From positions 3,348,824 through 3,412,823 of the forward strand of contig NC_058194.1 in assembly GCF_907165205.1 (NCBI RefSeq): a DNA stretch of 64,000 nucleotides. Direction: 5' to 3'. Made by a program: the position numbers and the translations under genes. The notes below the pieces were generated by a model that searched no databases, had not been told where the DNA came from, and was given only the letters and a program-made list of their open reading frames with translations. The DNA is from Coccinella septempunctata (lineage: Eukaryota; Arthropoda; Insecta; Coleoptera; Coccinellidae). Within the stretch, counting starts at the first letter, position 1. The number at the start of each line of letters is the position of its first letter. Shown here in pieces: positions 13,865 to 27,800 of this stretch.

Positions 13865-16800
13865 GAGTACTATACACTCCATATCCTAAGACAGTAGTAG
13901 GACACCCTGATTTTTATGCAGAGGAGCAAATAGGTCATTTTAGGGGGGTCTAAGCCCTTGCTCATTTTTGACCCAAAAAATCGAGATTTTCGATATTTAG
14001 TTTTTGAGCTGGAATGGAAGCCTGATCAATGCTGATAACGAAACCAGAAATTCCAATTGGATCAGACGAATATAACAAGAGATATTGCAGATTGAAATTT
14101 GCAACTTTTGAAAAATGCTATTTTCAAGATGAAAATCTAAACGGAGAGAGATAGACTTTCAGGAATACTTGCTATAGATTCAGCATATTCGAAAACCTAT
14201 GTCTTTTTGATGAACTCTCAAATATCCGACGTTGTTCAAAGAAAAATCGAATTTATTGTTTTTCCATTTTTCATTTTCCAGTTCAATTTGAACTGCTCTC
14301 TGGAGTGCAATTCTCTATTGAATCATCAACTGTTAGGTTTGGTTGAATCAAAAAAGTAAGTACCATACACTCCATATCCTAAGACAGTAGTAGGACACCC
14401 TGATTTTTATGCAGAGGAGCAAATAGGTCATTTTAGGGGGTCTAAGCCCTTGCTCATTTTTGACCCAAAAAATCGAGATTTTCGATATTTAGTTTTTGAG
14501 CTGGAATGGAAGCCTTATCAATGCTGATTACGAAACAGGAAATCCCAATTGGATCAGACGAATATAACAAGAGATATTGCAGTTTGAAATTTTCAACTTT
14601 TGAAAAATGACATTTCCAAAATGAAAATCTGAACGGTGAGAGATAGGCTTTCGAGAATGCTCGCAATGGATTCAGCTTATTTGAAAACCTATATTTTCAT
14701 GATAAACTTTCAAATATCCGACTTTGTTTAAAAAAAAAATCGAATTTATTGTTTTTCCATTTTTCATTTTCCAGTTCACTTTGAACTTCTCTCTGGAGTG
14801 CAATTCTCTATTGAATCATCAACTGTTAGGTTTGGATGAATCAAAACAGTAAGTACTATACACTCCATATCCTAAGACAGTAGTAGGACACCCCGATTTT
14901 TATGCAGAGGAGCAAATAGGTCATTTTAGGGGGGTCTAAGCCCTTGCTCATTTTTGACCCAAAAAATCGAGATTTTCTATATTTAGTTGTTGAGCTGGAA
15001 TGGAAGCCTGATCAATGCTGATAACGAAGCCGGAAATACCAATTGGATCAGACGAATATAACAAGAGATATTGCAGATTGAAATTTGCAACTTTTGAAAA
15101 ATGACATTTCCAAAATGAAAATCTGAACGGTGAGAGATAGGCTTTTGAGAATGCTCACAATGGATTCAGCTTATTTGAAAACCTTCATTTTCATATCAAA
15201 CCTTCAAATATCTGAGTTCGTCTGAAAAAAAAATCGAATTTATTGTTTTTCCATTTTTCATTTTCCAGTTCATTTTGAACTGCTCTCTGGAGTGCAATTC
15301 TCTATTGAATCATCAACTGTTTTGTTTGGTGGAATCAACAAAGTAAGTATTATACACTCCATATCCTAAGACAGTGGTTGAACTTCCTGATTTTCAGGCA
15401 GAAGAGCAAATAGGTCATTTTAGGTGGGTCTAACCCCTTGCTCATTTTCGACCCAAAAAATCGAGATTTTCGATATTTAGTTCTTGAGCTGGAATGAAAG
15501 CCTGATCAATGCTGATAACGAAACCGGAAATCCCAATTGGATCAGACGAATATAACAAGAGATATTGCAGATTGAAATTTGCAACTTTTGAAAAATGCCA
15601 TTTTCAAGATGAAAATCTGAACGGAGAGAGATAGGCTTTCAGGAATACTTGCTATAGATTCAGCATATTCGAAAACCTATATTTTCATCATGAATATTCA
15701 AATATCTGACTTTGTTCAAAAAAAAAATCGAATTTATGTTTTTTCCATTTTTCATTTTCCAGTTCAATTTGAGCTGCTCTCTGGAGTGCAATTCTCTATT
15801 GAATCATCAAGAGATATTGCAGATTGAAATTTTCAACTTTTGAAAAATGACTTTTCCAAAATGAAAATCTGATCGGTGAGAGATAGGCTTTCCAGAATGC
15901 TCGCAATGGATTCAGCTTATTTGAAAACCTATATTTTCATGATAAACTTTCAAATATCTTACTTTGTTTGAAAAAAAAATCGAATTTATTGTTTTTCCAT
16001 TTTTCATTTTCCAGTTCACTTTGAACTGCTCTCTGGAGTGCAAATATCGGACGTTGTTTAAAGAAAAATCGAATTTATTGTTTTTCCATTTTTCATTTTC
16101 CAGTTCAATTTGAACTGCTCTCTGGAGTGCAATTCTCTATTGAATCATCAACTGTTTAGATTGGTGGAATCAACAAAGTAAGTATTATACACTCCATATC
16201 CTAAGACAGTTGTTGAACTTCCTGATTTTCAGGCAGAAGAGCAAATAGGTCATTTTAGGTGGGTCTAACCCCTTGCTCATTTTCGACCCAAAAAATCGAG
16301 ATTTTCGATATTTAGTTCTTGAGCTGGAATGAAAGCCTGATCAATGCTGATAACGAAACCAGAAATTCCAATTGGATCAGACGAATATAACAAGAGATAT
16401 TGCAGATTGAAATTTGCAACTTTTGAAAAATGCTATTTTCAAGATGAAAATCTAAATGGAGAGAGATAGACTTTCAGGAATACTTGCTATAGATTCAGCA
16501 TATTCGAAAACCTATGTCTTTTTGATGAACTCTCAAATATCCGACGTTGTTCAAAGAAAAATCGAATTTATTGTTTTTCCATTTTTCATTTTCCAGTTCA
16601 ATTTGAACTGCTCTCTGGAGTGCAATTCTCTATTGAATCATCAACTGTTAGGTTTGGTTGAATCAAAAAAGTGAGTACTATACACTCCATATCCTAAGAC
16701 AGTAGTAGGACACCCTGATTTTTATGCAGAGGAGCAAATAGGTCATTTTAGGGGGGTCTAAGCCCTTGCTCATTTTTGACCCAAAAAATCGAGATTTTCG

Positions 16801-18648
16801 ATATTTAGTTTTTGAGCTGGAATGAAAGCCTGATCAATGCTGATAACGAAACCAGAAATTCCAATTGGATCAGACGAATATAACAAGAGATATTGCAGAT
16901 TGAAATTTGCAACTTTTGAAAAATGCTATTTTCAAGATGAAAATCTAAACGGAGAGAGATAGACTTTCAGGAATACTTGCTATAGATTCAGCATATTCGA
17001 AAACCTATGTCTTTTCGATGAACTCTCAAATATCCGACGTTGTTCAAAGAAAAATCGAATTTATTGTTTTTCCATTTTTCATTTTCCAGTTCAATTTGAA
17101 CTGCTCTCTGGAGTGCAATTCTCTATTGAATCATCAACTGTTAGGTTTGGTTGAATCAAAAAAGTAAGTACCATACACTCCATATCCTAAGACAGTAGTA
17201 GGACACCCTGATTTTTATGCAGAGGAGCAAATATGTCATTTTAGGGGGGTCTAAGCCCTTGCTCATTTTTGACCCAAAAAATCGAGATTTTCGATATTTA
17301 GTTTTTGAGCTGGAATGGAAGCCTTATCAATGCTGATTACGAAACAGGAAATCCCAATTGGATCAGACGAATATAACAAGAGATATTGCAGTTTGAAATT
17401 TTCAACTTTTGAAAAATGACATTTCCAAAATGAAAATCTGAACGGTGAGAGATAGGCTTTCGAGAATGCTCGCAATGGATTCAGCTTATTTGAAAACCTA
17501 TATTTTCATGATAAACTTTCAAATATCTGACTTTGTTTAAAAAAAAAAATCGAATTTATTGTTTTTCCATTTTTCATTTTCCAGTTCACTTTGAACTTCT
17601 CTCTGGAGTGCAATTCTCTATTGAATCATCAACTGTTAGGTTTGGTTGAATCAAAACAGTAAGTACTATACACTCCATATCCTAAGACAGTAGTAGGACA
17701 CCCCGATTTTTATGCAGAGGAGCAAATAGGTCATTTTAGGGGGGTCTAAGCCCTTGCTCATTTTTGACCCAAAAAATCGAGATTTTCTATATTTAGTTGT
17801 TGAGCTGGAATGGAAGCCTGATCAATGCTGATAACGAAACCGGAAATACCAATTGGATCAGACGAATATAACAAGAGATATTGCAGATTGAAATTTGCAA
17901 CTTTTGAAAAATGACATTTCCAAAATGAAAATCTGAACGGTGAGAGATAGGCTTTTGAGAATGCTCACAATGGATTCAGCTTATTTGAAAACCTTCATTT
18001 TCATATCAAACCTTCAAATATCTGAGTTCGTCTGAAAAAAAAATCGAATTTATTGTTTTTCCATTTTTCATTTTCCAGTTCATTTTGAACTGCTCTCTGG
18101 AGTGCAATTCTCTATTGAATCATCAACTGTTTTGTTTGGTGGAATCAACAAAGTAAGTATTATATACTCCATATCCTAAGACAGTGGTTGAACTTCCTGA
18201 TTTTCAGGCAGAAGAGCAAATAGGTCATTTTAGGGGGGTCTAACCCCTTGCTCATTTTTGACCCAAAAAATCGAGATTTTCGATATTTAGTTTTTGAGCT
18301 GGAATAGAAGCCTTATCAATGCTGATTACGAAACCGGAAATCCCAATTGGATCAGACGAATATATAAAGAGATATTGCAGATTGAAATTTTCAACTTTTG
18401 AAAAATGACATTCCCAAAATGAAAATCTGAACGGTGAGAGATAGGCTTTTGAGAATGCTCGCAATCGCTTCAGCTTATTTAAAAATCTATATTTTCATAT
18501 CAAACTTTCAAATATCCGACGTTGTTCAAAGAAAAATCGAATTTATTGTTTTTCCACTTTTCATTTTCCAGTTCAATTTGAACTGCTCTCTGGAGTGCAA
18601 TTCTCTATTGAATCATAAACTGATAGGTTTGCTTGAATCAAAAAAGTA
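13865..18648 (+). repeat. 4,784-bp higher-order unit, copy 1
   Basis: This block is followed directly by a second copy (18649-23432) and the start of a third (23433 to about 24140), giving a true tandem higher-order repeat of about 9.7 monomers. Boundaries are approximate to within a few tens of bases because neighbouring monomers are similar. It overlaps block beta copy 2. Confidence 0.8.
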
Positions 18649-21600
18649 AGTACTATACACTCCATATCCTAAGACAGTAGTAGGACACCCTGATTTTTAT
18701 GCAGAGGAGCAAATAGGTCATTTTAGGGGGGTCTAAGCCCTTGCTCATTTTTGACCCAAAAAATCGAGATTTTCGATATTTAGTTTTTGAGCTGGAATGG
18801 AAGCCTGATCAATGCTGATAACGAAACCAGAAATTCCAATTGGATCAGACGAATATAACAAGAGATATTGCAGATTGAAATTTGCAACTTTTGAAAAATG
18901 CTATTTTCAAGATGAAAATCTAAACGGAGAGAGATAGACTTTCAGGAATACTTGCTATAGATTCAGCATATTCGAAAACCTATGTCTTTTTGATGAACTC
19001 TCAAATATCCGACGTTGTTCAAAGAAAAATCGAATTTATTGTTTTTCCATTTTTCATTTTCCAGTTCAATTTGAACTGCTCTCTGGAGTGCAATTCTCTA
19101 TTGAATCATCAACTGTTAGGTTTGGTTGAATCAAAAAAGTAAGTACCATACACTCCATATCCTAAGACAGTAGTAGGACACCCTGATTTTTATGCAGAGG
19201 AGCAAATAGGTCATTTTAGGGGGTCTAAGCCCTTGCTCATTTTTGACCCAAAAAATCGAGATTTTCGATATTTAGTTTTTGAGCTGGAATGGAAGCCTTA
19301 TCAATGCTGATTACGAAACAGGAAATCCCAATTGGATCAGACGAATATAACAAGAGATATTGCAGTTTGAAATTTTCAACTTTTGAAAAATGACATTTCC
19401 AAAATGAAAATCTGAACGGTGAGAGATAGGCTTTCGAGAATGCTCGCAATGGATTCAGCTTATTTGAAAACCTATATTTTCATGATAAACTTTCAAATAT
19501 CCGACTTTGTTTAAAAAAAAAATCGAATTTATTGTTTTTCCATTTTTCATTTTCCAGTTCACTTTGAACTTCTCTCTGGAGTGCAATTCTCTATTGAATC
19601 ATCAACTGTTAGGTTTGGTTGAATCAAAACAGTAAGTACTATACACTCCATATCCTAAGACAGTAGTAGGACACCCCGATTTTTATGCAGAGGAGCAAAT
19701 AGGTCATTTTAGGGGGGTCTAAGCCCTTGCTCATTTTTGACCCAAAAAATCGAGATTTTCTATATTTAGTTGTTGAGCTGGAATGGAAGCCTGATCAATG
19801 CTGATAACGAAGCCGGAAATACCAATTGGATCAGACGAATATAACAAGAGATATTGCAGATTGAAATTTGCAACTTTTGAAAAATGACATTTCCAAAATG
19901 AAAATCTGAACGGTGAGAGATAGGCTTTTGAGAATGCTCACAATGGATTCAGCTTATTTGAAAACCTTCATTTTCATATCAAACCTTCAAATATCTGAGT
20001 TCGTCTGAAAAAAAAATCGAATTTATTGTTTTTCCATTTTTCATTTTCCAGTTCATTTTGAACTGCTCTCTGGAGTGCAATTCTCTATTGAATCATCAAC
20101 TGTTTTGTTTGGTGGAATCAACAAAGTAAGTATTATACACTCCATATCCTAAGACAGTGGTTGAACTTCCTGATTTTCAGGCAGAAGAGCAAATAGGTCA
20201 TTTTAGGTGGGTCTAACCCCTTGCTCATTTTCGACCCAAAAAAATCGAGATTTTCGATATTTAGTTCTTGAGCTGGAATGAAAGCCTGATCAATGCTGAT
20301 AACGAAACCGGAAATCCCAATTGGATCAGACGAATATAACAAGAGATATTGCAGATTGAAATTTGCAACTTTTGAAAAATGCCATTTTCAAGATGAAAAT
20401 CTGAACGGAGAGAGATAGGCTTTCAGGAATACTTGCTATAGATTCAGCATATTCGAAAACCTATATTTTCATCATGAATATTCAAATATCTGACTTTGTT
20501 CAAAAAAAAAATCGAATTTATTGTTTTTCCATTTTTCATTTTCCAGTTCACTTTGAACTTCTCTCTGGAGTGCAATTCTCTATTGAATCATCAAGAGATA
20601 TTGCAGATTGAAATTTTCAACTTTTGAAAAATGACTTTTCCAAAATGAAAATCTGATCGGTGAGAGAAAGGCTTTCCAGAATGCTCGCAATGGATTCAGC
20701 TTATTTGAAAACCTATATTTTCATGATAAACTTTCAAATATCTTACTTTGTTTGAAAAAAAAATCGAATTTATTGTTTTTCCATTTTTCATTTTCCAGTT
20801 CACTTTGAACTGCTCTCTGGAGTGCAAATATCGGACGTTGTTTAAAGAAAAATCGAATTTATTGTTTTTCCATTTTTCATTTTCCAGTTCAATTTGAACT
20901 GCTCTCTGGAGTGCAATTCTCTATTGAATCATCAACTGTTTAGATTGGTGGAATCAACAAAGTAAGTATTATACACTCCATATCCTAAGACAGTTGTTGA
21001 ACTTCCTGATTTTCAGGCAGAAGAGCAAATAGGTCATTTTAGGTGGGTCTAACCCCTTGCTCATTTTCGACCCAAAAAATCGAGATTTTCGATATTTAGT
21101 TCTTGAGCTGGAATGAAAGCCTGATCAATGCTGATAACGAAACCAGAAATTCCAATTGGATCAGACGAATATAACAAGAGATATTGCAGATTGAAATTTG
21201 CAACTTTTGAAAAATGCTATTTTCAAGATGAAAATCTAAATGGAGAGAGATAGACTTTCAGGAATACTTGCTATAGATTCAGCATATTCGAAAACCTATG
21301 TCTTTTTGATGAACTCTCAAATATCCGACGTTGTTCAAAGAAAAATCGAATTTATTGTTTTTCCATTTTTCATTTTCCAGTTCAATTTGAACTGCTCTCT
21401 GGAGTGCAATTCTCTATTGAATCATCAACTGTTAGGTTTGGTTGAATCAAAAAAGTGAGTACTATACACTCCATATCCTAAGACAGTAGTAGGACACCCT
21501 GATTTTTATGCAGAGGAGCAAATAGGTCATTTTAGGGGGGTCTAAGCCCTTGCTCATTTTTGACCCAAAAAATCGAGATTTTCGATATTTAGTTTTTGAG

Positions 21601-23432
21601 CTGGAATGAAAGCCTGATCAATGCTGATAACGAAACCAGAAATTCCAATTGGATCAGACGAATATAACAAGAGATATTGCAGATTGAAATTTGCAACTTT
21701 TGAAAAATGCTATTTTCAAGATGAAAATCTAAACGGAGAGAGATAGACTTTCAGGAATACTTGCTATAGATTCAGCATATTCGAAAACCTATGTCTTTTT
21801 GATGAACTCTCAAATATCCGACGTTGTTCAAAGAAAAATCGAATTTATTGTTTTTCCATTTTTCATTTTCCAGTTCAATTTGAACTGCTCTCTGGAGTGC
21901 AATTCTCTATTGAATCATCAACTGTTAGGTTTGGTTGAATCAAAAAAGTAAGTACTATACACTCCATATCCTAAGACAGTAGTAGGACACCCTGATTTTT
22001 ATGCAGAGGAGCAAATAGGTCATTTTAGGGGGGTCTAAGCCCTTGCTCATTTTTGACCCAAAAAATCGAGATTTTCGATATTTAGTTTTTGAGCTGGAAT
22101 GGAAGCCTTATCAATGCTGATTACGAAACAGGAAATCCCAATTGGATCAGACGAATATAACAAGAGATATTGCAGTTTGAAATTTTCAACTTTTGAAAAA
22201 TGACATTTCCAAAATGAAAATCTGAACGGTGAGAGATAGGCTTTCGAGAATGCTCGCAATGGATTCAGCTTATTTGAAAACCTATATTTTCATGATAAAC
22301 TTTCAAATATCTGACTTTGTTTAAAAAAAAAAATCGAATTTATTGTTTTTCCATTTTTCATTTTCCAGTTCACTTTGAACTTCTCTCTGGAGTGCAATTC
22401 TCTATTGAATCATCAACTGTTAGGTTTGGTTGAATCAAAACAGTAAGTACTATACACTCCATATCCTAAGACAGTAGTAGGACACCCCGATTTTTATGCA
22501 GAGGAGCAAATAGGTCATTTTAGGGGGGTCTAAGCCCTTGCTCATTTTTGACCCAAAAAATCGAGATTTTCTATATTTAGTTGTTGAGCTGGAATGGAAG
22601 CCTGATCAATGCTGATAACGAAGCCGGAAATACCAATTGGATCAGACGAATATAACAAGAGATATTGCAGATTGAAATTTGCAACTTTTGAAAAATGACA
22701 TTTCCAAAATGAAAATCTGAACGGTGAGAGATAGGCTTTTGAGAATGCTCACAATGGATTCAGCTTATTTGAAAACCTTCATTTTCATATCAAACCTTCA
22801 AATATCTGAGTTCGTCTGAAAAAAAAATCGAATTTATTGTTTTTCCATTTTTCATTTTCCAGTTCATTTTGAACTGCTCTCTGGAGTGCAATTCTCTATT
22901 GAATCATCAACTGTTTTGTTTGGTGGAATCAACAAAGTAAGTATTATATACTCCATATCCTAAGACAGTGGTTGAACTTCCTGATTTTCAGGCAGAAGAG
23001 CAAATAGGTCATTTTAGGGGGGTCTAACCCCTTGCTCATTTTTGACCCAAAAAATCGAGATTTTCGATATTTAGTTTTTGAGCTGGAATAGAAGCCTTAT
23101 CAATGCTGATTACGAAACCGGAAATCCCAATTGGATCAGACGAATATATAAAGAGATATTGCAGATTGAAATTTTCAACTTTTGAAAAATGACATTCCCA
23201 AAATGAAAATCTGAACGGTGAGAGATAGGCTTTTGAGAATGCTCGCAATCGCTTCAGCTTATTTAAAAATCTATATTTTCATATCAAACTTTCAAATATC
23301 CGACGTTGTTCAAAGAAAAATCGAATTTATTGTTTTTCCACTTTTCATTTTCCAGTTCAATTTGAACTGCTCTCTGGAGTGCAATTCTCTATTGAATCAT
23401 AAACTGATAGGTTTGCTTGAATCAAAAAAGTA
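18649..23432 (+). repeat. 4,784-bp higher-order unit, copy 2
   Basis: Tandem copy of 13865-18648, with one extra A in the A-run near 20237. A patch at about 20513-20565 (ttcactttgaacttctctct) replaces the ttcaatttgagctgctctct of copy 1 near 15765, as expected from local gene conversion by another monomer. Confidence 0.8.
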
Positions 23433-24140
23433 AGTACTATACACTCCATATCCTAAGACAGTAGTAGGACACCCTGATTTTTATGCAGAGGAGCAAATAG
23501 GTCATTTTAGGGGGGTCTAAGCCCTTGCTCATTTTTGACCCAAAAAATCGAGATTTTCGATATTTAGTTTTTGAGCTGGAATGGAAGCCTGATCAATGCT
23601 GATAACGAAACCAGAAATTCCAATTGGATCAGACGAATATAACAAGAGATATTGCAGATTGAAATTTGCAACTTTTGAAAAATGCTATTTTCAAGATGAA
23701 AATCTAAACGGAGAGAGATAGACTTTCAGGAATACTTGCTATAGATTCAGCATATTCGAAAACCTATGTCTTTTTGATGAACTCTCAAATATCCGACGTT
23801 GTTCAAAGAAAAATCGAATTTATTGTTTTTCCATTTTTCATTTTCCAGTTCAATTTGAACTGCTCTCTGGAGTGCAATTCTCTATTGAATCATCAACTGT
23901 TAGGTTTGGTTGAATCAAAAAAGTAAGTACCATACACTCCATATCCTAAGACAGTAGTAGGACACCCTGATTTTTATGCAGAGGAGCAAATAGGTCATTT
24001 TAGGGGGTCTAAGCCCTTGCTCATTTTTGACCCAAAAAATCGAGATTTTCGATATTTAGTTTTTGAGCTGGAATGGAAGCCTTATCAATGCTGATTACGA
24101 AACAGGAAATCCCAATTGGATCAGACGAATATAACAAGAG
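23433..24140 (+). repeat. 4,784-bp higher-order unit, partial copy 3
   Basis: Matches the first 700 bp of the 4,784-bp unit. It then switches at about 24140 to the sequence of about 12025-13040 (offset 12,121), which shares the unusual agattttcaggaatacttgc and ctttagcttcagc variants, and from there leads into block alpha copy 2. Confidence 0.75.
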
Positions 24141-24847
24141 ATATTGCAGATTGAAATTTGCAACTTTTGAAAAATGCCATTTTCAAGATGAAAATCTGAA
24201 CGGAGAGAGATAGATTTTCAGGAATACTTGCTTTAGCTTCAGCATATTCGAAAACCTATATTTTCATGATGAAAATTCAAATATCGGACGTTGTTTAAAG
24301 AAAAATCGAATTTATTGTTTTTCCATTTTTCATTTTCCAGTTCAATTTGAACTGCTCTCTGGAGTGCAATTCTCTATTGAATCATCAACTGTTTAGATTG
24401 GTGGAATCAACAAAGTAAATATTATACACTCCATATCCTAAGACAGTTGTTGAACTTCCTGATTTTCAGGCAGAAGAGCAAATAGGTCATTTTAGGTGGG
24501 TCTAACCCCTTGCTCATTTTTGACCCAAAAGATCGAGATTTTCGATATTTAGTTTTTGAGCTGGAATGGAAGCCTTATCAATGCTGACAACGAAACCGGA
24601 AATCCCAATTGGATCAGACGAATATAACAAGAGATATTGCAGATTGAAATTTGCAACTTTTGAAAAATGCCATTTTCAAGATGAAAATCTGAACGGAGAG
24701 AGATAGGCTTTCGGGAATACTTGCTATAGATTCAGCATATTCGAAAACCTATATTTTCATGATGAAAATTCAAATATCGGACGTTGTTTAAAGAAGAATC
24801 GAATTTATTATTTTTCCATTTTTCATTTTCCAGTTCAATTTGAACTG

Positions 24848-27800
24848 CGCTCTGGAGTGCAATTCTCTATTGAATCATCAACTGTTTAGTTTGGTGGAAT
24901 CAACAAAGTAAGTATCATAGACTCCATATCCTAAGACAGTAGTTGAACTTCCTGATTTTCAGGCAGAAGAGCAAATAGGTCATTTTAGGGGGGTCTAACC
25001 CCTTGCTCATTTTTGACCCGAAAAATCGAGATTTTCGATATTTAGTTTTTGAGCTGGAATGGAAGCCTGATCAATGCTGATAACGAAACCGGAAATACCA
25101 ATTGGATCAGACGAATATAACAAGAGATATTGCAGATTGAAATTTGCAACTTTTGAAAAATGACATTTCCAAAATGAAAATCTGAACGGTGAGAGATAGG
25201 CTTTTGAGAATGCTCGCAATGGATTCAGCTTATTTGAAAACCTTCATTTTCATATCAAACCTCCAAATATCTGAGTTCGTTTGAAAAAAAAATCGAATTT
25301 ATTGTTTTTCCATTTTTTATTTTCTAGTTCACTTTGAACTGCTTTCTGGAGTGCAATTCTCTATTGAACCATCAACTGATAAGTTTGGTTGGATCAAAAA
25401 AGTAAGTACTATACACTCCATATCCTAAGACAGTAGTAGGACACCCTGATTTTTATGCAGAGGAGCAAATAGGTCATTTTGAGGGGGTCTAAGCCCTTGC
25501 TCATTTTTGACCCAAAAAATCGAGATTTTCTATATTTAGTTGTTGGGCTGAAATGGAAGCCTCATCAATGCTGATAACGAAACTGGAAATCCCGTTTGGA
25601 TCAGACGAATATAACAAGAGATATTGCAGATTGAAATTTGCAACTTTTGAAAAATGCCATTTTCAAGTGAAAATCTGAACGGAGAGAGATAGGCTTTCAG
25701 GAATACTTGCTATAGATTCAGCATATTCGAAAACCTATATTTTCATCATGAAAATTCAAATTTCTGACTTTTTTTAAAAAAAAATCGAATTTATTGTTTT
25801 TCCATTTTTCATTTTCCAGTTCAATTTGAACTGCTCTCTGGAGTGCAATTCTCTATTGAATCATCAACTGTTTAGATTGGTGGAATCAACAAAGTAAGTA
25901 TCATACACTCCATATCCTAAGACAGTTGTTGAACTTCCTGATTTTCAGGCAGAAGAGCAAATAGGTCATTTTAGGTGGGTCTAACCCCTTGCTCATTTTT
26001 GACCCAAAGGATCGAGATTTTCATATTTAGTTTTTGAGCTGGAATGGAAGCCTGATCAATGCTGATAACGAAACCGGAAATACCAATTGGATCAGACGAA
26101 TATAACAAGAGATATTGCAGATTGAAATTTGCAACTTTTGAAAAATGACATTTCCAAAATGAAAATCTGAACGGTGAGAGATAGGCTTTTGAGAATGCTC
26201 GCAATGGATTCAGCTTATCTGAAAACCTTCATTTTCATATCAAACCTCCAAATATCTGAGTTCGTTTGAAAAAAAAATCGAATTTATTGTTTTTCCATTT
26301 TTTATTTTCTAGTTCACTTTGAACTGCTCTCTGGAGAGCAATTCTCTATTGAACCATCAACTGATAAGTTTGGTTGGATCAAAAAAGTAAGTACTATACA
26401 CTCCATATCCTAAGACAGTAGTAGGACACCCTGATTTTTATGCAGAGGAGCAAATAGGTCATTTTGAGGGGGTCTAAGCCCTTGCTCATTTTTGACCCAA
26501 AAAATCGAGATTTTCTATATTTAGTTGTTGGGCTGGAATGGAAGCCTCATCAATGCTGATAACGAAACTGGAAATCCCGTTTGGATCAGACGAATATAAC
26601 AAGAGATATTGCAGATTGAAATTTGCAACTTTTGAAAAATGCCATTTTCAAGATGAAAATCTGAACGGAGAGAGATAGGCTTTCAGGAATACTTGCTATA
26701 GATTCAGCATATTCGAAAACCTATATTTTCATCATGAAAATTCAAATATCTGACTTTGTTTAAAAAAAAAATCGAATTTATGTTTTTTCCATTTTTCATT
26801 TTCCAGTTCACTTTGAACTGCTCTCTGGAGTGCAATTCTCTATTGAATCATCAACTGTTTAGATTGGTGGAATCAACAAAGTAAGTATTATACACTACAT
26901 ATCCTAAGACAGTTGTTGAACTTCCTAATTTTCAGGCAGAAGAGCAAATAGGTCATTTTAGGTGGGTCTAACCCCTTGCTCATTTTTGACCCAAAAGATC
27001 GAGATTTTCGATATTTAGTTTTTGAGCTGGAATGGAAGCCTTATCAATGCTGACAACGAAACCGGAAATCCCAATTGGATCAGACGAATATAACAAGAGA
27101 TATTGCAGATTGAAATTTGCAACTTTTGAAAAATGCCATTTTCAAGATGAAAATCTGAACGGAGAGAGATAGGCTTTCAGGAATACTTGCTATAGATTCA
27201 GCATATTCGAAAACCTATATTTTCATGATGAAAATTCAAATATCGGACGTTGTTTAAAGAAAAATCGAATTTATTGTTTTTCCATTTTTCATTTTCCAGT
27301 TCAATTTGAACTGCTCTCTGGAGTGCAATTCTCTATTGAATCATCAACTGTTAGGTTAGGTTGAATCAAAAAAGTAAGTATCATACACTCCATATCCTAA
27401 GACAGTAGTAGGACACCCTGATTTGTATGCAGAGGAGCAAATAGGTCATTTTAGGGGGGTCTAAGCCGTTGCTCATTTTTGAGCCAAAAAATCGAGATTT
27501 TCTATATTTAGTTGTTGAGCTGGAATGAAAGCCTGATCAATGCTGATAACGAAACCGGAAATCCCAATTGGATCAGACGAATATAACAAGAGATATTGCA
27601 GATTGAAATTTGCAACTTTTGAAAAATGCCATTTTCAATATGAAAATCTGAACGGAGAGAGATAGGCTTTCAGGAATACTTGCTATAGATTCAGCATATT
27701 CGAAAACCTATATTTTCATGATGAAAAATCAAATATCGGACGTTGTTTAAAGGAAAATCGAATTTTTTGTTTTTCCATTTTTCATTTTCCAGTTCAATTT

